Shown here one piece after another: positions 1 through 5,566 of a stretch of DNA of 11,999 bases. Under the pieces are notes generated by a model. It made no database searches. It worked only from the letters and a program-made list of their open reading frames with translations, and had not been told where the DNA came from. This stretch comes from Candidatus Faecivivens stercoripullorum (GTDB taxonomy: Bacteria > Bacillota > Clostridia > Oscillospirales > Ruminococcaceae): positions 1-11,999 of the forward strand of contig DVLW01000113.1 of the NCBI GenBank assembly GCA_018715285.1, in the 5' to 3' direction. How positions within the stretch are numbered: position 1 is the first letter of the stretch; the number at the start of each line of letters is the position of its first letter. The position numbers were made by a program, and so were the translations under genes.

Positions 1-5
1 TGGAT

Positions 6-34
6 AGTATAGCACTTATTTCTATAAATTACAA
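6..34 (-). promoter_or_regulatory. Predicted leftward sigma-A promoter leaving the window
   Basis: On the minus strand TTGTAA (29-34) is followed after exactly 17 bases by TATACT (6-11), and the -10 is preceded by TGC, giving an extended -10. Transcription would start at the left edge and run out of the window, so a leftward gene presumably lies just beyond it. The -35 matches TTGACA at four of six positions and the -10 matches TATAAT at five of six. Confidence 0.55.
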
Positions 35-209
35 GGGATTTCCTATCATTTTAGAATGTATTCACAAATATAACACATTCTTTTCGTGCGTTTAACCGTA
101 TATTCACTTTAGGGACGTCATTTCAAGGAAAAAGGAAGCTGGTTGTTTGTATTTTTTCATAAAATATAAATTATTTTTTGGAATTGCTGACAAATCGTAC
201 TCAAATCCC

Positions 210-238
210 TTGCCATCTTCCAGTCATTATGCTATTAT
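210..238 (+). promoter_or_regulatory. Predicted promoter of a small-RNA gene
   Basis: TTGCCA (210-215), a 17-base spacer and TATTAT (233-238) with an extended -10 TGC form a good housekeeping promoter. Start of transcription is expected near 245. No credible coding start with a ribosome binding site follows, and a terminator appears about 37 bases downstream, so the promoter seems to drive a short non-coding transcript. Confidence 0.55.
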
Positions 239-244
239 AAACGT

Positions 245-311
245 GCAACTTCCTTCATTACCTTTCACTTTCCCTGTTTTGAACCGTCGTTTTTACGACG
301 GTTATTTTTTT
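245..311 (+). ncRNA. Candidate small regulatory RNA, about 67 nt, CU-rich
   Basis: This is inferred from a strong extended -10 promoter (210-238) placed just ahead of an intrinsic terminator (282-311), with no supported protein between them. The predicted RNA has a 5' single-stranded part of about 37 nt that is strikingly pyrimidine-rich (247-280, with CUUCCUUC, ACCUUUC and CUUUCCC runs) and a 3' terminator hairpin. C/U-rich unpaired stretches are how several Bacillota trans-acting small RNAs (RoxS/RsaE, FsrA) reach Shine-Dalgarno regions. Bases 257-272 can pair with 6527-6541, the ribosome binding site of the solute-binding protein gene. It matches no RNA family I know. Alternatives are a leader or 3' UTR fragment, or a fortuitous promoter; expression data would decide. 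Confidence 0.4.
282..311 (+). terminator. Intrinsic terminator, rightward
   Basis: A perfect 9-base-pair stem, AACCGTCGT (282-290) with ACGACGGTT (295-303) around a TTTT loop, is followed by ATTTTTTT (304-311). The T tract is only on the rightward side; read leftward, the stem is followed by CAAAACAGGG. It therefore ends a rightward transcript and does not serve the leftward lipoprotein gene at 332-1777 well. Confidence 0.8.
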
Positions 312-331
312 GCCCACAGATCTTTTCGCAC

Positions 332-1777
332 TCAGGACAGCCCATAATATCCGCACAGCAGCTCTACCCGTTCCAGTGCCATCTCGGGCGGCACCCACAA
401 ATCCGGCTCTACACCATAGCCGTCCGGATTTCCCGTTTTTTCAACCTGCTGCAATTTGATTCCCCACTGCACTTGCAGCCCGGAACCGGGCAGCCAGACA
501 TTGACGGTATTGGAAGTCAGGATGGCGCCTTTAGTGGTACTGCCGACGGTCAGGGTATTGGTCACCGAGCGCAGCTGATTGACCATACTTTCACCGATAT
601 CCGCCGTTTGACCGTCCTGCAAAACAAAGGTTATTCCGTCGCGGTAATTGAGCAGGCCGTCCGAATAATCGGTATACCATCCAGTTGCCAGCACAAAATT
701 CAGCAGATATTTATTCAGCGGCGTCAGCCTTGCCGCATAAGAAACCTTCACATCCGGGTTCATACCGGTAAACCCGGCAAACCAACCGCGGAAATAACTG
801 TCACTTCCACCGCTGTTGGAGCGAAAATCCCATACCAGCAGCGAAACATCCCTGTAATCCGTCCCAACCCTTGACAGTGCATCCAGCTGAACCGAGTGCT
901 GGTCATCATCCGCCAGCATTGAACGGGAAGCCAGCAGCGGCGCACCGTTTGACAGTTCGGTTACGCTGAGTACGGTATCCTCCAGACTGGTGCATTCCCA
1001 TTTCTGCCAGTCAATTGATACATTCTTCCCATCGATGACCGCTTCATCCGGCAGCTTCCCGGCCTGTTCATCGGTGACCACGGCGGCGAGTGTATAGCAA
1101 AGCCGGCCATCCGGTGCAATTGATGGCCGAATCCACTCCGAATCCACATCTTCCGCCTGTTCAGGCGTATCAAAATATACATCCGAAAACCAGGTTTCAT
1201 ACTGGTTCTGCACCATTGGCACGCCGCCGATCTTCAGATTATTGTCGGTGACCACTTCTTTGACGCATCCGACCGCTTCAATCAGCTGTTCAGGTGTAAC
1301 CGTTCCGTCCGGCAGAGCGTCCAGTGCTTCATCTTCCAGCCGGTCGAACACTTCTTCTCCGCCAAAGTAGTCATATCCGACGTATCCTTGCCGCAGCAGC
1401 CGGAAAAACATCTGTATATCCTGCCGTGCCGTTTCATTGGACATCTGTTCAGGGGTATCCTGCGGCGGCGTGGAAAGCTGTTCCATCTCCTCCTGGGTGA
1501 AGGTATCTTCCCAGTCGAAAACGCCGTCTGCCCATTGTTCTTCAAATGGCAGGAACTCCTCATTATAGATATCTTCTTTCCGGTCGTTGACCGTTTGAAG
1601 GAAACTGTCCAGCTGCTGGCGGCGGGCAGTGGATACGCTGTCAGATGCCGTCTGGGATTCCCCACTGTCAGATGACTTTTCAGCTGATGGAGTACGGCAG
1701 CCGCCCAGCAGAACCGATGCGCAGATTGTCCCGGTGAGTATTGCTGTGAGGATGCGCCGTCGTTTGTATGTGAACAT
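332..1777 (-). CDS. S41-peptidase-like lipoprotein, probably lacking the catalytic serine
   Basis: The 481-residue product starts at the ATG at 1777, preceded by GGAGGAAAT at good spacing; an upstream in-frame ATG at 1825 has no ribosome binding site. Residues 1-27 are a lipoprotein signal (MFTYKRRR, hydrophobic core, LLGGC), with Cys27 the predicted lipidated residue, followed by a Ser/Glu-rich tether. The C-terminal half has S41 (C-terminal processing/tricorn type) landmarks: DFRSNSGG at 317-324, VGSTTKG at 411-417 and GVEPD at 455-459. In active S41 enzymes the nucleophile lies in a T-x-S-x-x-E motif. Here it reads TADIGE (391-396), with Asp393 where the serine should be, so the protein may be a non-catalytic binding or regulatory homologue. 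No PDZ domain is apparent. It is probably anchored on the outer face of the membrane. The family call is solid; the loss of catalysis is an inference. Confidence 0.8.
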   Translation of the reverse strand: MFTYKRRRILTAILTGTICASVLLGGCRTPSAEKSSDSGESQTASDSVSTARRQQLDSFLQTVNDRKEDIYNEEFLPFEEQWADGVFDWEDTFTQEEMEQLSTPPQDTPEQMSNETARQDIQMFFRLLRQGYVGYDYFGGEEVFDRLEDEALDALPDGTVTPEQLIEAVGCVKEVVTDNNLKIGGVPMVQNQYETWFSDVYFDTPEQAEDVDSEWIRPSIAPDGRLCYTLAAVVTDEQAGKLPDEAVIDGKNVSIDWQKWECTSLEDTVLSVTELSNGAPLLASRSMLADDDQHSVQLDALSRVGTDYRDVSLLVWDFRSNSGGSDSYFRGWFAGFTGMNPDVKVSYAARLTPLNKYLLNFVLATGWYTDYSDGLLNYRDGITFVLQDGQTADIGESMVNQLRSVTNTLTVGSTTKGAILTSNTVNVWLPGSGLQVQWGIKLQQVEKTGNPDGYGVEPDLWVPPEMALERVELLCGYYGLS

Positions 1778-1815
1778 ACCGATTTCCTCCCTGATACAAA
1801 CATGAATCTGTTTAC

Positions 1816-1844
1816 ATTCTAACACAGATCACCCCAAAAGTCCA
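1816..1844 (-). promoter_or_regulatory. Predicted promoter of the S41-like lipoprotein gene
   Basis: On the minus strand TGGACT (1839-1844), a 17-base spacer and TAGAAT (1816-1821) with TGT just upstream (extended -10) place the transcription start near 1809. This leaves a leader of about 32 bases before the ATG at 1777. Confidence 0.5.
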
Positions 1845-1868
1845 CGAAAACCCCAATCTGACCGCACT

Positions 1869-1907
1869 AAAAACGGGAGACAGCCGCATAGCTGTCTCCC
1901 GTTTTTT
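1869..1907 (-). terminator. Strong intrinsic terminator, symmetric
   Basis: CGGGAGACAGC (1874-1884) pairs perfectly over 11 bases with GCTGTCTCCCG (1891-1901) around a 6-base loop. It has T5 on the leftward side (A5 at 1869-1873) and T6 on the rightward side (1902-1907), so it can work in both directions. It lies 8 bases beyond the distal TAA (1910-1912) of the interrupted DUF2798 gene. This supports that TAA, not the internal TAG, as the original end of the gene. Confidence 0.9.
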
Positions 1908-1909
1908 AG

Positions 1910-2029
1910 TTAAGATACCTGTTCATTCTTTTTCTTGCTGCCACGTTCAAAGATCAGACGGAAAATCAGTCTGACCAGCGGTCCGCAGTAAAACATCTGC
2001 CAGCAGATTGCCATCGGGAAGTTCATTGC
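1910..2029 (-). pseudogene. In-frame remainder of the DUF2798 gene beyond the internal TAG
   Basis: Reading on in the same frame past the TAG at 2030-2032 gives 39 sense codons and a TAA at 1910-1912. They encode AMNFPMAICWQ, then YCGPLVRLIFRLIF, then a Lys-rich tail ending NEQVS. The NFPMA...WQ...GPLVR pattern is what I expect of the last membrane segment of two-repeat DUF2798 proteins, so it is genuine coding sequence cut off from its gene. An ATG (2024-2026) sits one codon after the TAG and could allow re-initiation as a 38-residue peptide, but no good ribosome binding site precedes it. Read through, the whole protein would be 158 residues. Confidence 0.75.
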
Positions 2030-2386
2030 CTAGGTCTGTACCCAGGTACCGAAGCTCGGTTCTTTGAACAGCAGCGTTGCAACACCGCTCATAATCGGGC
2101 ACATGATACAGCAGATGCAGATCGAGATGGCATATGTAATCACCTGCGGCCGGTCATCCGGTCTTACGACGGTAAAAGCCAGCTTTCCGGCGACTTTCCC
2201 AACGATAAAAAATTCCAGCACAAAGGCAATCGGAACCATAATCGGCAATTCATGCAGTGCAAGGATAAATGTCTGTCCGCTGACGCCGCCGGTATTGAGT
2301 GCGACATTGTAGACAACCATTCCGTACACCATAATCACCGCCATAATAACGGTATAGACAAAGTCCTGCAATTTGTTTTTTGGCAT
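2030..2386 (-). CDS. DUF2798-family membrane protein, truncated by an amber codon
   Basis: The start is the ATG at 2384-2386 (MPKNKLQDF), preceded by GAGGAG at 7-base spacing; earlier in-frame starts up to 2416 lack a site. As written, the product has 118 residues and ends WVQT at a TAG (2030-2032). It has about three hydrophobic segments (roughly residues 10-30, 43-63 and 81-103) and the HELP...EFF..GKVAGK motif typical of one DUF2798 half. The second half is cut just before its closing NFPMA...GPLVR segment, which continues in frame at 1910-2029. DUF2798 proteins are small integral membrane proteins of unknown role. The gene may be decayed, split by re-initiation, or read through if the host suppresses UAG. 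TAG ends no other gene in this window. A terminator-like hairpin (2418-2449) lies in its leader. Confidence 0.75.
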   Translation of the reverse strand: MPKNKLQDFVYTVIMAVIMVYGMVVYNVALNTGGVSGQTFILALHELPIMVPIAFVLEFFIVGKVAGKLAFTVVRPDDRPQVITYAISICICCIMCPIMSGVATLLFKEPSFGTWVQT

Positions 2387-2417
2387 AAAAATTCTCCTCA
2401 TCCAAATTTTGCGCAAT

Positions 2418-2449
2418 AAAAAAGGACACGAAACTTTCGTCTCGTGCCC
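2418..2449 (-). terminator. Intrinsic terminator in the leader of the DUF2798 gene
   Basis: Read leftward, GGGCACGAGAC and GTTTCGTGTCC form an 11-base-pair stem (two G-U pairs) closed by a GAAA tetraloop, followed directly by T6 (2418-2423). It lies between the only visible promoter (2478-2483) and the start codon at 2386. It can act as an attenuator, or as the end of the transcript from 2569-3018, which has no other terminator. I see no competing anti-terminator in the short leader. Confidence 0.8.
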
Positions 2450-2477
2450 TGACTGCGACTACCATTTACTTTTATCA

Positions 2478-2508
2478 GTATAGCATATTTTTTCTGACGG
2501 CATAACAC
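2478..2508 (-). promoter_or_regulatory. Predicted extended -10 promoter ahead of the DUF2798 gene
   Basis: The minus strand has TGCTATACT, with TATACT at 2478-2483. The -35 position carries only a weak match, near TTATGC. Such extended -10 elements can work without a good -35. The expected start near 2471 gives an 85-base leader that contains the terminator at 2418-2449. Confidence 0.45.
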
Positions 2509-2568
2509 CACACTTCGACGTTTTTCACGCCGCCATTTCAGAAAAAAGTAGATAATTTTCCGATGTAC

Positions 2569-3018
2569 TCAGCCTGCGCCTCTGCTTCCCTGACCCGGGA
2601 ACATTTCCTGCTGTCCTGCCATCCGAACAAACAGATTCGGGTCCAGTTCATCGGTGATATTGAGGAAACCTACCAGCACGGTAAAATGACCGCTGAAATT
2701 TTTACGCAGGGTAAAAGGAAACACCCGGTGTGCAGCCTGAGCAAAGCTCAGATCGGTAATCGTCCCTTCCGAAGAAGCAACCACCACAACCGCCGGTCTT
2801 CCCGACGCAAACCAGCCGACGAACTTTTCCATCAGTTCCCGATCACCGCTGTATCTGGGCAGATCACCATCCAGCTGATACCAGAACTCAGTTTTCGGAA
2901 CCAGGCCGACAATTTCAGACGCAGTTGCCGCCGAGGTTTCACTCGTCTGGATATGCCGCCCCAGCTCACCGATGGCCGCATACACTTCCTTATTTTCCTT
3001 TAAAAGCTGTATATTCAT
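2569..3018 (-). CDS. Hypothetical 149-residue cytoplasmic protein
   Basis: I do not recognise this family. The start is the ATG at 3016-3018 (MNIQLLKENKEVYAAI), preceded by AGGAGG at 6-base spacing; the frame is open to 3108 but without another site. The protein has no signal peptide, no membrane segment and no cysteine. An amphipathic N-terminal part (1-25) is followed by an Ala/Ser/Thr-rich stretch (26-36), then SGRPAVVVVASSEGTITDL (72-90), which looks like a buried strand and turn, and HFTVLVGFLNITDEL (111-125), a second strand. This suggests a small alpha/beta domain. The Gly/Arg-rich tail (PGQGSRGAG) looks disordered. It is monocistronic from a good promoter at 3212-3240 with a long structured leader, which suggests post-transcriptional control. 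The ribosome binding site and promoter make it a real gene; its function is unknown. Confidence 0.65.
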   Translation of the reverse strand: MNIQLLKENKEVYAAIGELGRHIQTSETSAATASEIVGLVPKTEFWYQLDGDLPRYSGDRELMEKFVGWFASGRPAVVVVASSEGTITDLSFAQAAHRVFPFTLRKNFSGHFTVLVGFLNITDELDPNLFVRMAGQQEMFPGQGSRGAG

Positions 3019-3076
3019 TGTTCGCCTCCTGTACCCGGTTAACGGATGCGCCGCAGCCGCCAGCCGGTAAAGCAAA

Positions 3077-3120
3077 GCGGCAGGGCATAAAAAGTCTGCA
3101 CTTTTCATAAGCCCTGCCGC
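3077..3120 (-). promoter_or_regulatory. Long GC-rich hairpin in the 5' leader of the 149-residue protein gene
   Basis: GCGGCAGGGC (3077-3086) pairs perfectly over 10 bases with GCCCTGCCGC (3111-3120). Inside it AAAAG (3090-3094) pairs with CTTTT (3101-3105), giving a two-tier hairpin. Read leftward it is followed by TTTGCTTTACC, an imperfect T tract, so weak termination is possible. The strand CTGCCGC could instead pair with the downstream GCGGC runs near 3050-3057. It could be an attenuator, a protein-binding element or an RNA stabiliser; I do not recognise a known riboswitch. Confidence 0.5.
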
Positions 3121-3211
3121 ACCATATCCAACGATCGAACCAATAAAACCGCATCAGACAGTAAGACGGCATGTCTGTACAAACAGAATACCCCACTGAT
3201 GGTTGTACTTT

Positions 3212-3240
3212 ATTATAGCACCAGAACCGAAAATATGCAA
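3212..3240 (-). promoter_or_regulatory. Strong predicted promoter for the 149-residue protein gene
   Basis: On the minus strand TTGCAT (3235-3240), a 17-base spacer and a perfect TATAAT (3212-3217) with extended -10 TGC. The start near 3205 gives a leader of about 187 bases before the ATG at 3018. That leader also has CAGACA (3155-3160) pairing with TGTCTG (3172-3177), and GTACAA (3177-3182) facing TTGTAC (3203-3208) around the start site, a possible operator dyad. Confidence 0.75.
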
Positions 3241-3410
3241 TAAACATTCTCACGAACATCTGGCAAAAAAACTATTTACAATAACAAAATCTGTTCATCA
3301 ATTACAATCTGTGTTTGCGCATCCATCCGCAATTTTTGTACCATAAGAATATTTTACCATAAAGAAATTTTTGTTCAAAACACCGCACAGTTTACATACG
3401 AAGTCTGAAA
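3241..3410. other. AT-rich divergent intergenic region with interlocked direct repeats
   Basis: No gene is visible between the leftward promoter at 3212-3240 and the rightward promoter at 3426-3454. The stretch is A/T-rich and has paired short direct repeats: AATTTTTGT at 3331-3339 and 3366-3374, and ACCATAA at 3340-3346 and 3356-3362. GAACA (3256-3260) and TGTTC (3292-3296) form a widely spaced inverted pair. They may be regulator sites for the transporter operon, but repeats this short can arise by chance in AT-rich DNA. Confidence 0.3.
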
Positions 3411-3427
3411 AAGCAAGATTTTTGCTT
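3411..3427 (+). promoter_or_regulatory. Candidate operator palindrome of the transporter operon
   Basis: AAGCAA (3411-3416) and TTGCTT (3422-3427) form an inverted repeat with a 5-base spacer, overlapping the first two bases of the -35 at 3426-3431. That position suits a repressor site controlling the operon. The sequence does not fit the catabolite-repression cre consensus, and no regulator gene lies in the window, so its partner is unknown. Confidence 0.4.
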
Positions 3428-3454
3428 GATGGAAGATTTTACAGGGCATATGAT
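3426..3454 (+). promoter_or_regulatory. Predicted promoter of the six-gene transporter operon
   Basis: TTGATG (3426-3431), a 17-base spacer and TATGAT (3449-3454) match the consensus at four and five of six positions. The start near 3461 leaves a leader of about 80 bases. A second -10-like TATACT at 3505-3510 has its nearest -35-like TTGATT (3479-3484) 20 bases away, which is too far for ordinary sigma-A use. Confidence 0.5.
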
Positions 3455-3542
3455 TTTTTTAGATGAATTTACACACGCTTGATTTTTTAAATAAAAACGG
3501 CTTTTATACTGGGTGACGTTGAAAGGAGTGAAGTTCATCAGA

Positions 3543-4589
3543 ATGGACAAGATCACGTTAAAAGGCATTACCAAGGCCTACGGCAAGAATCCGCCGGTTA
3601 TTGAAAACCTGAATCTCGACATCAAGGATGGCAGCTTCACAGTACTGCTCGGCCCGTCCGGATGCGGCAAATCGACTGTACTGAGAATGATTGCAGGACT
3701 GGAAAAGACAACGGAAGGTGACGTTCTGATTGACGGCGTCAGCGTACGGGATGTAGAACCGGGTGACCGGAATATCGCGATGGTATTCCAGAACTACGCG
3801 CTCTACCCGACTATGACAGTTCGTGAAAACATTGAATTCGGACTCAAAAACATGAAGGTTCCCAAAGAGGAACGCAAAGCCCGCATTGCGGAAATCGCCG
3901 AGATGGTCGGCTTAACCGAATACCTCGACCGTAAACCCGCAAACCTTTCGGGCGGTCAGCGTCAGCGTGTTGCACTGGCACGTGCAATCGTCAAAAAACC
4001 CGCGGTATTCCTGATGGACGAACCGCTCTCCAACCTGGACGCAAAACTCCGCACCCAGATCCGTACCGATCTGATTGAGCTGCACCAGAAGCTGAAAACA
4101 ACCTTCGTCTACGTCACCCACGACCAGATTGAAGCAATGAGCATGGGCACTGACATCGTCCTGCTCGATCACGGCAAGATTCAGCAGCATGATTCTCCCG
4201 ATCAGCTGTATGCAAATCCCGCAAACGTCTTCACCGCACGCTTTATCGGATCGCCTCCGATGAACATCCTGCCTGCGGAAGCAGCTGGCGAAAAGCTGGA
4301 AGAGAACATCGTCAAAATCGGATTCCGTCCGGAAAAAGCGCACCTCATCAGTGAAAACGACAACGCCGGTGCTGATACGATTGTCATCGACGGTGAAGTC
4401 GTCGCACGTGAGATGCTGGGCGACCAGATTCTCTACAAACTGCGCACTCCCTACGGAAACATCTCGGTTAAGGACTTCGGCGACAGCCAGTTCGGATACG
4501 GAACCCATAAAGTCGCCATCGCGGTCAAGGATACCGCCTGCTTTGACTCACAGGAAAAACTGCGCGGCTTCGGGCTGGAAAAGGAGTGA
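3543..4589 (+). CDS. ugpC: ABC importer ATPase, MsmX/UgpC family
   Basis: The 348-residue product energises the importer encoded by the next three genes. Walker A is GPSGCGKST (37-45), the Q-loop is at Gln83, the signature LSGGQRQR (135-142), Walker B VFLMDEP (155-161) with D-loop SNLDAKLR (163-170), and the H-loop His193. A C-terminal regulatory extension (about 240-348), of the MalK/UgpC OB-fold type, follows. The length is close to the 350-370 usual for the family. The ATG at 3543 gives the expected N-terminus (MDKITLKGITKAYGK); AAAGGAG lies 14 bases upstream, longer than ideal, while the frame opens with a GTG at 3513 that has no site. The stop overlaps the ribosome binding site of the next gene. 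Some MsmX-type ATPases serve several importers, so this one may too. The exact substrate cannot be told from the ATPase. Confidence 0.93.
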   Translation: MDKITLKGITKAYGKNPPVIENLNLDIKDGSFTVLLGPSGCGKSTVLRMIAGLEKTTEGDVLIDGVSVRDVEPGDRNIAMVFQNYALYPTMTVRENIEFGLKNMKVPKEERKARIAEIAEMVGLTEYLDRKPANLSGGQRQRVALARAIVKKPAVFLMDEPLSNLDAKLRTQIRTDLIELHQKLKTTFVYVTHDQIEAMSMGTDIVLLDHGKIQQHDSPDQLYANPANVFTARFIGSPPMNILPAEAAGEKLEENIVKIGFRPEKAHLISENDNAGADTIVIDGEVVAREMLGDQILYKLRTPYGNISVKDFGDSQFGYGTHKVAIAVKDTACFDSQEKLRGFGLEKE

Positions 4590-4594
4590 GTCAG

Positions 4595-5545
4595 ATGCTG
4601 CGAATGGAAAAAATTGCAGCAGGGGCACGGATTCAATCGGCTTCCGGGACTCAGCTGCGTAAAAAGAGCCTTTTGGCCAGAATCCTGACCGCCATGCGTC
4701 CCTACCTGATGGTGGCACCGGCGATGGTTGTATTCGGAGTATTCATCATCTACCCGATCTTCTATATGATCTACCTCAGCTTCTTTGACTGGAATCTGAT
4801 CGGTGAGATGAAATACATCGGGCTGGAAAACTACACCGATATGCTCGGTGACAAAGACTTCTGGCAGGTACTGGGCAACTCGGTCTATTACATGGTAATG
4901 GTGGTTATCTTCCAGATGGTATTTTCCCTTCTGCTGGCGGCCTACCTCAACCGGAATACCCGTACCAACCGGATTTTGCAGAGCATCGCCTTTACCCCTT
5001 ACATCACCTCGATGGTTTCGGTTGCATTCATCTGGATGTGGCTGATGGACAGCGACTACGGCCTGCTCAACTATCTGCTCAGCCTGATCGGCATCGACCC
5101 GATTGGATGGCTGTCCGACCCCAAGGTCGCGATGAACTCACTGGTTCTGGTTTCCACCTGGAAAGGTCTTGGATACAACACCATCATTATTATCTCGGCA
5201 ATGCAGTCGGTTCCCGGATATCTGTACGAAGCTGCTGCGCTGGATAAGACACCCAAATGGAAAGCATTCTGGAAGATCACCCTGCCGATGATCTCTCCGA
5301 CCCTCTTCTTCCTTGCGCTGATGAACATTATCGCGGCGCTCAAGGTCTTTGAAACGGTCAACATCATGACCCAGGGCGGACCGATGAACTCGACCAACAC
5401 GCTGGTTTACAGCATCTACCAGTACGGCTTTGACTACTTCAAGATCGGATACGCTTCAGCACTGGGTGTTGCGCTGATGGTTGTAATCGGCTTCTTCACG
5501 CTGATCTACTTCCGCGTACTCAGCAAACGGGTCTACTACAATTGA
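4595..5545 (+). CDS. ABC importer inner-membrane permease 1 (MalF/UgpA type)
   Basis: The 316-residue permease starts at ATG 4595. AAGGAG at 4581-4586, inside the end of the ATPase gene, sits 8 bases before it; the overlapping GTG at 4586 would have no site. An N-terminal cytoplasmic stretch is followed by about six membrane segments (roughly residues 36-57, 92-116, 130-150, 182-202, 236-256 and 287-306). The EAA loop that docks to the ATPase is clear at 212-231 (EAAALDKTPKWKAFWKITLP), with the family's conserved Gly replaced by Thr in the third group. This is a CUT1-family permease and forms a heterodimer with the product of 5567-6430. Length, topology and gene order are ordinary. It probably lines the translocation path for the ligand delivered by the binding protein at 6546-7916. 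Confidence 0.92.
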   Translation: MLRMEKIAAGARIQSASGTQLRKKSLLARILTAMRPYLMVAPAMVVFGVFIIYPIFYMIYLSFFDWNLIGEMKYIGLENYTDMLGDKDFWQVLGNSVYYMVMVVIFQMVFSLLLAAYLNRNTRTNRILQSIAFTPYITSMVSVAFIWMWLMDSDYGLLNYLLSLIGIDPIGWLSDPKVAMNSLVLVSTWKGLGYNTIIIISAMQSVPGYLYEAAALDKTPKWKAFWKITLPMISPTLFFLALMNIIAALKVFETVNIMTQGGPMNSTNTLVYSIYQYGFDYFKIGYASALGVALMVVIGFFTLIYFRVLSKRVYYN

Positions 5546-5566
5546 TCCGGCAGAAAGGATATGCAC

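Noticed and set aside
147..347. A 66-codon rightward frame opening with TTG after AAAGGAAG
   Set aside because: The site and spacing are acceptable, but the frame runs through a strong promoter and an intrinsic terminator and overlaps the end of the S41-like gene. The protein looks like translated AT-rich non-coding DNA.
2250..2465. Leader peptide starting at the ATG at 2463-2465 and running through the terminator hairpin
   Set aside because: No ribosome binding site lies before the ATG, there are no runs of regulatory codons, and the frame overlaps most of the DUF2798 gene out of frame.
3505..3510. TATACT as the -10 of the operon promoter
   Set aside because: There is no -35 at 16-18 bases; the nearest, TTGATT, is 20 bases away, and the pair at 3426-3454 has correct spacing. 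A regulator that tolerates long spacers could revive it.
3241..3542. Catabolite-control cre site upstream of the transporter operon
   Set aside because: No sequence close to WTGNNANCGNWNNCAW was found; the AAGCAA/TTGCTT palindrome lacks the central CG.
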